Assembly: GCF_900188455.1 (NCBI RefSeq)
Contig: NZ_FZOL01000028.1
Coordinates: 25,527 to 89,526, forward strand
Direction of reading: 5' to 3'
Origin: Pseudomonas japonica
GTDB taxonomy: Bacteria > Pseudomonadota > Gammaproteobacteria > Pseudomonadales > Pseudomonadaceae
DNA: 64,000 bases
The position numbers were made by a program, and so were the translations under genes. A model generated the notes under the pieces. It searched no databases, was not told where the DNA came from, and was given only the letters and a program-made list of their open reading frames with translations. Shown here in pieces: positions 16,726-23,724 of the stretch; within the stretch, counting starts at the first letter, position 1, and each line of letters begins with the position of its first letter.

Positions 16726-18045
16726 TCAGTGCAGTTGCAGGGTCGAGTTGATCTGACTGATCGCATCCACCACATGCCGTGACCCCTGCTGGATCTCCAG
16801 GATCACCTCCCCCGCCTCGTTCGCCAGTTCCACCCCCAACCCGGTACGGCTCAGGCTGGATTGCATGCTGGCCACCGCACTCAGCGACAGGTCATGGTTC
16901 TGCCGCACCACCTCGACGATCTCCAGGGTCGCCTTGCTGGTGCGCGCCGCGAGGTTGCGCACTTCCTCGGCGACCACGGCGAAACCACGCCCGTGCTCGC
17001 CGGCCCGCGCCGCTTCGATCGCCGCGTTGAGCGCCAGCAGATTGGTCTGGTCGGCAATCCCGCGGATGGTCAGGACGATCTGCCCGATCAGCTCCGACTG
17101 ACGGTTCACCGCATCGATGCTGCGCGCCGCCGCATTCAGGTCGTTGGAAATCTCCTCGATCACATGCACAGTCTGCTGCACCACCTCCGAGCCCTTGCGC
17201 GCGCAGGCGTCGTTCTGCACCGAGGTGGCATGGGCGGCCTCGGCGGCGGATTGCTGGGTGCTGACCTGGTGCGTGATGTCGCTGGCGAACTTGACCACCT
17301 TGTACAGGCGGCCCTTGGTGTCGAAGATCGGGTTGTACGACGCTTCCAGATAGACCATCTGCCCCAGCTTGTTGACGCGTTCGAACCGGTGCGAGTGGTA
17401 TTCGCCACGGTTGAGCGAGGCCCAGAACGCCTTGTACGCCGGCGATTCGCTTTCGCTCTTGTGGCAGAACAGGCTGTGATGCTGGCCGACCACCTCGTCG
17501 AGGCGATAGCGCATGGTGTTGAGGAAGTTGTCGTTGGCGGTGATCACCCGCCCTTCCGGGGTGAATTCGATCACCGCCATGGAGCGGCCGATGGCGTTGA
17601 GCAGGCAGTCGGCCTCATGTTCGTGAATCACCCGCAGGGAGATATCGCTGGCCACCTTGATGATGCTGCTGACCACGCCATTGCCGCCGAACACCGGCAT
17701 GTAGCTGGCTTCCAGCCAGATGTCCTCGTGCTTGCGGTTGAGCCGCAGAAAGGTGCCGCTACGCGGCTGCCCCTGGCCCAGGTCACGCCAGAGCTGGCGG
17801 TATTCCTCGGTCTTGGTATAGGCCTCCTCGCAGAAGATCCGGTGGTGCTGGCCGCGGATTTCGTCGAGTTTGTAGCCCATGGCGTTGCAAAAATGCTCGT
17901 TAGCGTCGAGTACTACTCCATCGGGGCTGAATTCGATCATGGCCATGGAACGGCTGATCGCTGCCAGTTTCGCGTTGGCTTCAGCCAGCGCCCGATTACA
18001 CCGCTCGATTTCTGCCAGATCCGATTTGCGATGGGAGTCGAACAT
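16726..18045 (-). CDS. Soluble PAS-PAS methyl-accepting transducer (BdlA-like)
   Basis: About 439 aa from the ATG at 18045 (a GTG four codons upstream is possible). There is no membrane segment. Two PAS domains follow each other (about 25-135 and 150-255), each with the motif GxxLDxN/ITAND and the DEIRGQHH / DEVVGQHH helix typical of Aer/BdlA PAS units. The signalling hairpin has IADQTNLLALNAAIEAARAG and GRGFAVVAEEVRNLA. The chain ends soon after the hairpin's second arm. This matches P. aeruginosa BdlA, a cytoplasmic biofilm-dispersal sensor that links redox or nutrient cues to c-di-GMP turnover. The function here is inferred from architecture. Its neighbours are unrelated. Confidence 0.8.
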   Translation of the reverse strand: MFDSHRKSDLAEIERCNRALAEANAKLAAISRSMAMIEFSPDGVVLDANEHFCNAMGYKLDEIRGQHHRIFCEEAYTKTEEYRQLWRDLGQGQPRSGTFLRLNRKHEDIWLEASYMPVFGGNGVVSSIIKVASDISLRVIHEHEADCLLNAIGRSMAVIEFTPEGRVITANDNFLNTMRYRLDEVVGQHHSLFCHKSESESPAYKAFWASLNRGEYHSHRFERVNKLGQMVYLEASYNPIFDTKGRLYKVVKFASDITHQVSTQQSAAEAAHATSVQNDACARKGSEVVQQTVHVIEEISNDLNAAARSIDAVNRQSELIGQIVLTIRGIADQTNLLALNAAIEAARAGEHGRGFAVVAEEVRNLAARTSKATLEIVEVVRQNHDLSLSAVASMQSSLSRTGLGVELANEAGEVILEIQQGSRHVVDAISQINSTLQLH

Positions 18046-18138
18046 GGTTACGCACACTCCATTGGCGGAATTGTGCTCAGCATAGATGCGGCAAGGCGTC
18101 TAGCAAGCCATCTGCCACCACCATTTATCGGCTGATCT

Positions 18139-19158
18139 TCAACTGCTTTCGCGGACCATCAGTTCGAACCCCAGATCCCGCGACGCGCTCTGCCCGCGCC
18201 TGCCGTCGAGCAGATCGAGCAGGGCCTGCGCCGCGTGGTGACCGACGGCGGCCAGCCGCGTGCGGATCGAGGTCAGGCGCGGAACCGTGTGCGCCGAGGC
18301 CGGCAGGTCGTTGAAACCGACCATGGCCACCTGCTGCGGTACCCGGATGCCCTGGCGCTGGGCCTGGAAGATGGCGCCGTGGGCCAGGTCGTCGTTGCAG
18401 AAGAAGATCCCGTCGAGATCGCCATGGCGCGCCAGCAACTGGCTGAACAGCTCGCCGCCGAGGCCGATGGCGGACGGTTGCGGCACCATCAGTTCCAGGT
18501 CGGGGTCATGCAGCCCGGCTTCGCTCAAGGCCCGGCGAAAGCCCGCGGCGCGCTGCAGCACGCGCTGATCCAACTGCGCGGCGATGAAACCGAGGCGGCG
18601 TCGGCCGCGTTCGAGCAGGTGGCGGGCCGCGGCGTAACCGGCATCCTCCTGGGAGAAGCCGACGCAGACGCTGCCGTCGTGGTTGTCCAGCTCCATCATG
18701 TGTACCCGCGGTACGCCGCTGGCGGCGAGCATCCGCCGGGCGCCGTCGCTGCGCTCCAGGCCGGTGAGCAGCAGACCGCGGGGCTGACAGGCCAGGTAAC
18801 TGCGAATCAGGTTCTCTTCCACCGCGGGATCGTAGTGGTAGTTGCCGATCAGCACTTCCAGGCCGCGCGGGCGCAGGACATCGTGGATGGCGTCGAGGGT
18901 CTCGACGAACAACTGGTTGGACAGCGAGGGGATCAGCACTACCACCGACTGGCTCTGCGCCGAGGCCAGGGCGCGGGCGGCGGGATTGGCGACATAGCCC
19001 AGTTCGGCGGCGGCGGCCTTGACCCGGGTCACCAGGTCCGGCGCCACCGTGGCCACGCCACGCAGGGCGCGGGACACGGTGATCGGCGAGACGCCGCAAA
19101 GCCGGGCGACTTCGGCGAGAGTGGGACGTCCAGTGGTACGGGAGCCAGTGCGGGTCAT
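18139..19158 (-). CDS. gntR: LacI-family transcriptional regulator (GntR-like)
   Basis: A 339-aa protein. The N-terminal helix-turn-helix reads TLAEVARLCGVSPITVSRAL, followed by a hinge helix (GYVANPAARALAS). A periplasmic-binding-protein-like effector domain starts at VVVLIPSLSNQLFVETL. It resembles the gluconate regulator GntR of Pseudomonas, which represses gluconate uptake and phosphorylation genes. However, no gluconate kinase or permease lies next to it here. Upstream is a palindromic element and a convergently placed alcohol dehydrogenase gene end. The LacI family is certain, and the gluconate assignment is by resemblance only. Confidence 0.75.
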   Translation of the reverse strand: MTRTGSRTTGRPTLAEVARLCGVSPITVSRALRGVATVAPDLVTRVKAAAAELGYVANPAARALASAQSQSVVVLIPSLSNQLFVETLDAIHDVLRPRGLEVLIGNYHYDPAVEENLIRSYLACQPRGLLLTGLERSDGARRMLAASGVPRVHMMELDNHDGSVCVGFSQEDAGYAAARHLLERGRRRLGFIAAQLDQRVLQRAAGFRRALSEAGLHDPDLELMVPQPSAIGLGGELFSQLLARHGDLDGIFFCNDDLAHGAIFQAQRQGIRVPQQVAMVGFNDLPASAHTVPRLTSIRTRLAAVGHHAAQALLDLLDGRRGQSASRDLGFELMVRESS

Positions 19159-19261
19159 GGGATCTCGGGTGGGGCGGGAAACCGGCTAGGTTAGTGGCGC
19201 GCCCCCAGACTGGCAACTTGCGAATGACTGGACGGTCACCCTCCCCCGGCCCGCCCCCCCC

Positions 19262-19392
19262 GTAGGAGCGAGGCTTGCCCGCGAAGGACCGCACAGCGGT
19301 CCCAAACCCGGATGACAGGGATCCTGCTGATCCACGGTGGTGCCTGGGTTGGGACCGCTGTGCGGTCCTTCGCGGGCAAGCCGCGCTCCTAC
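19262..19392. repeat. REP-doublet palindrome with long spacer
   Basis: Arms GTAGGAGCGAGGCTTGCCCG and the complement ending CGCGCTCCTAC. The inner GGACCGCACAGCGGTCCCAA pairs with TTGGGACCGCTGTGCGGTCC. The spacer is about 45 bp, longer than in the other copies. Confidence 0.85.
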
Positions 19393-19423
19393 GGGGAGGG
19401 CGTGAGGCGTCCAGCCATCTGTG

Positions 19424-20572
19424 CTAGAACGCCGCCTTGAACACCGCCTCGATCTCCACTTGGCTGGCCGGGCGTGGATTGGTCAGGCCGCAGGCATCCT
19501 TCAGGGCATTGGCCGCGAGGATCGGCACGTCCTCGACCTTGGCCCCGAGCACCGCGAGCCCTTGCGGAATCTCGATATCCCGACTCAACGCCTCGATCGC
19601 CGCGATGGCCGCGCAGGCGCCCTGCTGGGCATCCAGCTCACGGATCTCCACCCCCAGCGCCCCCGCCACGTCCCGCAGGCGCGCCGCGCAGACCTTGGCA
19701 TTGAAACGCTGCACATGGGGCAGCAGCACCGCGTTGCACACTCCGTGCGGCAGGTCATAGAAACCGCCGAGCTGGTGCGCCATGGCATGCACGTAGCCCA
19801 GCGAGGCGTTGTTGAACGCCATCCCCGCCAGGAACTGGGCATAGGCCATGGCCTCCCGCGCCTGCAGGTCATTGCCGTCGGCCACGGCCTGGCGCAGGTT
19901 GGCGCTGATCAATTCGATGGCCTTCAAGGCGCAGGCATCGGTGATCGGCGTCGCCGCGGTGGAGACATAGGCCTCCACCGCATGGGTCAGCGCGTCCATG
20001 CCCGTGGCCGCGGTCAGCGACTTCGGCATGCCGACCATCAGCGCCGGGTCATTCACCGAGAGGATCGGCGTGACGTTGCGGTCGACGATGGCCATTTTCA
20101 CGTGGCGCGCTTCGTCGGTGATGATGCAGAACCGGGTCATTTCGCTGGCGGTGCCGGCAGTGGTGTTGATCGCCACCAGCGGCAACTGCGGCCTGGCCGA
20201 ACGGTCCACGCCCTCGTAGTCGGCGATCTTGCCGCCATTGGTGGCGCACAGGGCGATGCCCTTGGCGCAGTCATGGGGCGAGCCGCCGCCGAGGGAAATC
20301 ACGAAGTCGCACTGCTCGCGCCGCAACATCGCCAGGCCCTGCTCGACGTTGGCGATGCTCGGGTTCGCCTTGGCCCCGTCGAACACCCGCGAATCGATGT
20401 CGCGCACCGCCAGTTGCTCGGCGATCCGCTCGGCCACGCCGGCCTTGGCCAGGCCTGTGTCGGTGACGATCAGCGCCTTGCGAAAACCGTGGCCGACGAT
20501 GGCATTCAGCGCTTCTTCCAGGCAATCGATGCCCATGATGTTCACGGCGGGGATGAAAAACGTGCTGCTCAT
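19424..20572 (-). CDS. Iron-containing alcohol dehydrogenase (YiaY/ErcA-like)
   Basis: A 382-aa group III (iron-dependent) alcohol dehydrogenase. NAD-binding GGGSPHDCAKGIAL (about residues 95-108) and NTTAGTASEMTRFCIITD are in place. The metal-binding Asp and His residues lie in TGMDALTHAVEAY, HAMAHQLGGFYDLPHGVCNA. It is full length with no signal peptide, hence cytoplasmic. Closest named relatives are E. coli YiaY and Pseudomonas ErcA, the latter linked to ethanol-oxidation control. It lies 79 bp after ilvA on the same strand and may be read through from it. The physiological substrate is unknown. Confidence 0.85.
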   Translation of the reverse strand: MSSTFFIPAVNIMGIDCLEEALNAIVGHGFRKALIVTDTGLAKAGVAERIAEQLAVRDIDSRVFDGAKANPSIANVEQGLAMLRREQCDFVISLGGGSPHDCAKGIALCATNGGKIADYEGVDRSARPQLPLVAINTTAGTASEMTRFCIITDEARHVKMAIVDRNVTPILSVNDPALMVGMPKSLTAATGMDALTHAVEAYVSTAATPITDACALKAIELISANLRQAVADGNDLQAREAMAYAQFLAGMAFNNASLGYVHAMAHQLGGFYDLPHGVCNAVLLPHVQRFNAKVCAARLRDVAGALGVEIRELDAQQGACAAIAAIEALSRDIEIPQGLAVLGAKVEDVPILAANALKDACGLTNPRPASQVEIEAVFKAAF

Positions 20573-20651
20573 GGCGGGTACCTCATCTGGCGTGTCTCGA
20601 TACCCTCAGCATCCGCCGCCCATGGGCAGCCCGTGTTGATCCAGGGCAAGC

Positions 20652-22214
20652 TCAGCCGAGGAACAGGCGATAGGCCGGATTGTCGGTCTCGTCCCAGTAG
20701 CGATAGCCCATGGCATCCAGCAGGCCCGGCAGGTCGGCGCGTTCGTCCGCCGGCACTTCCAGGGCGGCGAACACCCGGGCATCGGCGGCGCCGTGGTTGC
20801 GGTAGTGGAACAGGCTGATGTTCCAGCGCTTGCCCAGGCTCTCCAGGAAGCCCAGCAGCGCCCCCGGCCGCTCGGGGAACTCGAAGCGCAGCACGCGCTC
20901 TTCGGCACCCGGCCCGGCATGGCCGCCGACGGTGTGGCGGATATGCAGCTTGGCCAGTTCGTTGTCGGTCAGGTCGAGCACTTCGTAGCCCTGCTCGCGC
21001 AGGCTGGCCAGCAGCGCGTCGCGCGGATCGGTGACGGGATGGGTCTGCACGCCGACGAACAGCCGCGCTTCCTTGCCCGGGTAGTAGCGGTAGTTGAACT
21101 CGGTGATCTGACGACGGCCGAGGGCCTGGCAGAAGGCACGGAAACTGCCCGGACGCTCGGGGATGGTCACCGCGATCACCGCCTCGCGCTGCTCGCCCAG
21201 CTCGGCGCGCTCGGCGACATGGCGCAGGCGGTCGAAGTTGACGTTGGCCCCGGAATCGATCGCCACCAGGGTCTGCCCGCTCACCCCGCGGGCGGCCACG
21301 TACTTCTTGATCCCGGCCACGGCCAGGGCGCCGGACGGCTCGGTGATGGAACGGGTGTCGTCGTAGATGTCCTTGATCGCCGCGCACAGTTCGTCGCTGC
21401 TGACGGTGATCACTTCATCGACGTAGTGCCGGCAGATCTCGAAGCAATGCGCGCCGATCTGCGCCACCGCCACGCCGTCGGCGAAGGTGCCGACCTGCGG
21501 CAGGACCACACGCTCGCCCGCGGCCAGGGCCGCCTGCAGGCAGTTGGAATCCTGCGGTTCGACGCCGATCACCTTGACCTCCGGACGCAGGTATTTGACA
21601 TACGCGGCGATCCCCGAGATCAGCCCGCCGCCGCCCACCGGCACGAAGATCGCATCCAGCGCCCCCGGTTGCTGGCGGAGGATTTCCATGGCCACGGTGC
21701 CCTGCCCGGCGATCACGTCCTGGTCGTCGAACGGCGGAACGAAGGTGGCGCCGTCGCGCTGCGCCAGTTGCAGGGCATGGGCCAGGGCGCGGGGGAAGGC
21801 ATCGCCGTGCAGCACCGCGTGACCGCCACGGGAGCGCACGCCCTCGACCTTCAGCGCCGGCGTGGTCTCGGGCATGACGATGGTGGCCTTGATCCCCAGT
21901 TCGCGGGCGGCCAGGGCGACACCCTGGGCGTGGTTACCGGCGGACGCGGTGATCACGCCGCGCGCGCGCTGCTCGGCGGTCAGCTGGCTGAGGCGGTTGT
22001 AGGCACCGCGGATCTTGAAGGAGAAGGTCGGCTGCAGGTCTTCACGCTTGAGCAGCACGTTGTTGCCCAGTTGCGCCGACAGCGCGCGGGCCGCTTGCAG
22101 CGGGGTTTCAATGGCCAGGTCGTACACCGGTGCGGACAGAATCCGGCGCACGTAGTCCGACAGCAGGTTGGGTGCGCTGACAGGTGCGGTGGGGCATGCG
22201 GTGAGGCTGGTCAT
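20652..22214 (-). CDS. ilvA: Threonine deaminase, biosynthetic, with two ACT-like domains
   Basis: A 520-aa cytoplasmic PLP enzyme that deaminates threonine to 2-oxobutanoate, the first step of isoleucine synthesis. The PLP lysine is K67 in FSFKIRGAYNRL. The phosphate-binding Gly-rich loop is PVGGGGLISG. Two C-terminal Thr-dehydratase regulatory (ACT-like) units, about residues 330-415 and 425-515, are the site of isoleucine inhibition and valine activation in the E. coli enzyme. The full two-unit C-terminus marks the biosynthetic form. AGGAG lies 7 nt before the ATG, inside a hairpin. An Ile-codon attenuator precedes the gene, so expression should rise when charged tRNA-Ile falls. Confidence 0.95.
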   Translation of the reverse strand: MTSLTACPTAPVSAPNLLSDYVRRILSAPVYDLAIETPLQAARALSAQLGNNVLLKREDLQPTFSFKIRGAYNRLSQLTAEQRARGVITASAGNHAQGVALAARELGIKATIVMPETTPALKVEGVRSRGGHAVLHGDAFPRALAHALQLAQRDGATFVPPFDDQDVIAGQGTVAMEILRQQPGALDAIFVPVGGGGLISGIAAYVKYLRPEVKVIGVEPQDSNCLQAALAAGERVVLPQVGTFADGVAVAQIGAHCFEICRHYVDEVITVSSDELCAAIKDIYDDTRSITEPSGALAVAGIKKYVAARGVSGQTLVAIDSGANVNFDRLRHVAERAELGEQREAVIAVTIPERPGSFRAFCQALGRRQITEFNYRYYPGKEARLFVGVQTHPVTDPRDALLASLREQGYEVLDLTDNELAKLHIRHTVGGHAGPGAEERVLRFEFPERPGALLGFLESLGKRWNISLFHYRNHGAADARVFAALEVPADERADLPGLLDAMGYRYWDETDNPAYRLFLG

Positions 22215-22219
22215 CGGTA

Positions 22220-22249
22220 ACTCCTGGTTTTTTCAAAAAGCCCAGGAGT
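22220..22249 (-). promoter_or_regulatory. ilvA: Hairpin covering the ilvA ribosome-binding site
   Basis: On the minus strand ACTCCTGG pairs with CCAGGAGT across a U-rich/A-rich loop that can extend the stem. The right arm contains the AGGAG used by ilvA. If the stem forms, translation initiation would be blocked. It lies directly downstream of the attenuator terminator. Confidence 0.55.
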
Positions 22250-22258
22250 CGAGAGAAA

Positions 22259-22281
22259 GAACCCGCCTCCAGGGCGGGTTC
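22259..22281 (-). terminator. ilvA: Attenuator terminator of ilvA
   Basis: GAACCCGCC and GGCGGGTTC form a 9-bp GC-rich stem with a 5-nt loop, followed by TTTCTCTC in the transcript. The upstream arm can instead pair with GGCGGG at 22300-22305, giving an antiterminator. Confidence 0.8.
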
Positions 22282-22295
22282 GGTGCAAGTGCCAG

Positions 22296-22361
22296 CTAGC
22301 CCGCCAATCCGATAATGGCGGTAATAATGCTGCTGGTCGGCAAATGCGGGAAGGTATTCAT
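22296..22361 (-). CDS. ilvA leader peptide, 21 aa, Ile-rich
   Basis: A short frame from ATG (22361) to TAG (22296) encodes MNTFPHLPT followed by SSIITAIIGLAG, with four isoleucine codons (ATT ATT, then ATT ATC). The two Ile pairs fall just before and within stem segment 1 (CCGCC, 22317-22321), which pairs with segment 2 (GGCGG, 22301-22305). Segment 2 can alternatively pair with the terminator's first arm. A ribosome stalled at the Ile codons would mask segment 1, let 2:3 form and prevent termination. There is no ribosome site upstream, and the predicted transcription start falls at or within a base or two of the ATG, so the peptide may be translated from a leaderless mRNA. Confidence 0.8.
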   Translation of the reverse strand: MNTFPHLPTSSIITAIIGLAG

Positions 22362-22369
22362 GGGGGTCG

Positions 22370-22398
22370 AAACTAGCGAAACGTTTTTGCCAAGTCAA
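22370..22398 (-). promoter_or_regulatory. ilvA: Sigma-70 promoter of the ilvA leader
   Basis: On the minus strand TTGACT (22398-22393) and TAGTTT (22375-22370) are separated by exactly 17 bp. The start of transcription would be about 22362, at the leader ATG. Confidence 0.7.
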
Positions 22399-22557
22399 CG
22401 ACTGATTCAAAAAGTTGCTGCGACAGGTGTCGCAAAGCCCCCGACACTGCACCAAAAAAGCCCAGCCCTGATTGGACAAGGGTTGAGTCCGCTGCTTGTA
22501 TCTAGTTCCTGCACCCATGCACCCCGCGTATGACTCACTCAACTGAGAGACCGGACC

Positions 22558-23724
22558 ATGAGCGAAGGAATGTCCTGCAAAGTCATGATGGTGTTCGGCA
22601 CCCGCCCGGAAGCGATCAAGATGGCCCCGCTGGCCCGGGTGTTGCGCGAGTGGCCCGGGATCGAGCTGAACATCTGCTCCACCGGCCAGCACCGGGAAAT
22701 GCTCCAGCAAGTCCTGCACGACTTCGGCCTGAAGGTCGACGAAGACCTGGAGGTGATGACCCAGAACCAGACCCTCAACGGTCTCTCGCAACAGTTGCTC
22801 ACGCATATCGACGCCGCCTACGAACGTTTCCAACCACGCATCGTCCTGGTCCATGGCGACACCACCACCAGCTTCATCGCCGCCCTCGCCGCCTTCAACC
22901 GGCAGATCGCCATCGCCCATGTCGAAGCCGGCCTGCGCACCGGCAACCTGCGCCAGCCCTGGCCGGAGGAAGCCAACCGGCGCCTGACCGGGGTCATCGC
23001 CGACCTGCATTTCCCGCCGACCCGGGATTCGCGCGACAACCTGCTGCGCGAGGGCGTGCCCCTGGAACACATGGAAGTCACCGGCAACACGGTGATCGAT
23101 GCCCTGCTGTGGATGCGCGAGGACCTCAAGCGCAGTCGCTGGCAGCCCGCCGCCGACTCGCCGCTGGCCGCCCTGCGCGACGATCAGCGGCTGATCCTGA
23201 TCACCGGGCACCGACGGGAAAACTTCGGCCCGGGCTTCGAGCGCATCTGCCTGGCCCTGGCCGAACTGGCCCTGCGTTACCCCGATGTGCAGTTCGTCTA
23301 CCCGGTCCACCTCAACCCGCAGGTGCAGAAGGCGGTGTACTCGGTGCTGTCGCACCAGCCCAACATCCACCTGATCGCACCGCAGGACTACCGGCATTTC
23401 GTCTGGCTGATGGACCGCGCCTACCTGATCCTCACCGACTCCGGCGGCGTCCAGGAAGAAGCCCCGGCCCTGGGCAAACCGGTACTGGTGCTGCGCAAGG
23501 TCACCGAGCGCCCGGCGGTGCTGGCGGGCGGCACGGTGATGCTGGTCGGTACCCTGACCGAACGCATCGTCAGGGAGACCAGCCACCTGCTGGATGATCC
23601 CGCGACCTACACGCGCATGAGCCAGGTGTTCTTCCCGGTCGGCGACGGCCACGCCAGCCAGCGCATCGCCGAGCGCCTGCAGCGCTGGCTGGAGGAAAGC
23701 AGCGACGGGCACGCGGCCTCATGA
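22558..23724 (+). CDS. wecB: Non-hydrolysing UDP-GlcNAc 2-epimerase
   Basis: A 388-aa cytoplasmic enzyme interconverting UDP-GlcNAc and UDP-ManNAc. The N-terminal MMVFGTRPEAIKMAPLA, VHGDTTTS, HVEAGLRTG and PWPEEANRRL motifs and the C-terminal LTDSGGVQEEAPALGKPVLV are all conserved in the WecB family. Full length. It overlaps nfrB by 4 nt, so it should be co-translated with the synthase and supply UDP-ManNAc for it. In E. coli the wecB gene was also named nfrC because N4 phage infection needs it. It begins the nfr cluster here, which supports a dedicated sugar supply rather than use in a common-antigen locus. Confidence 0.92.
   Translation: MSEGMSCKVMMVFGTRPEAIKMAPLARVLREWPGIELNICSTGQHREMLQQVLHDFGLKVDEDLEVMTQNQTLNGLSQQLLTHIDAAYERFQPRIVLVHGDTTTSFIAALAAFNRQIAIAHVEAGLRTGNLRQPWPEEANRRLTGVIADLHFPPTRDSRDNLLREGVPLEHMEVTGNTVIDALLWMREDLKRSRWQPAADSPLAALRDDQRLILITGHRRENFGPGFERICLALAELALRYPDVQFVYPVHLNPQVQKAVYSVLSHQPNIHLIAPQDYRHFVWLMDRAYLILTDSGGVQEEAPALGKPVLVLRKVTERPAVLAGGTVMLVGTLTERIVRETSHLLDDPATYTRMSQVFFPVGDGHASQRIAERLQRWLEESSDGHAAS

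Noticed and set aside
16726..18045. A classical transmembrane chemoreceptor
   Set aside because: No hydrophobic helix or HAMP domain exists. The two PAS domains feed directly into a short signalling hairpin.
18139..20572. A gluconate operon headed by the LacI-family regulator
   Set aside because: No gluconate kinase or permease is present. The next genes are an alcohol dehydrogenase and ilvA, with a palindromic element between.
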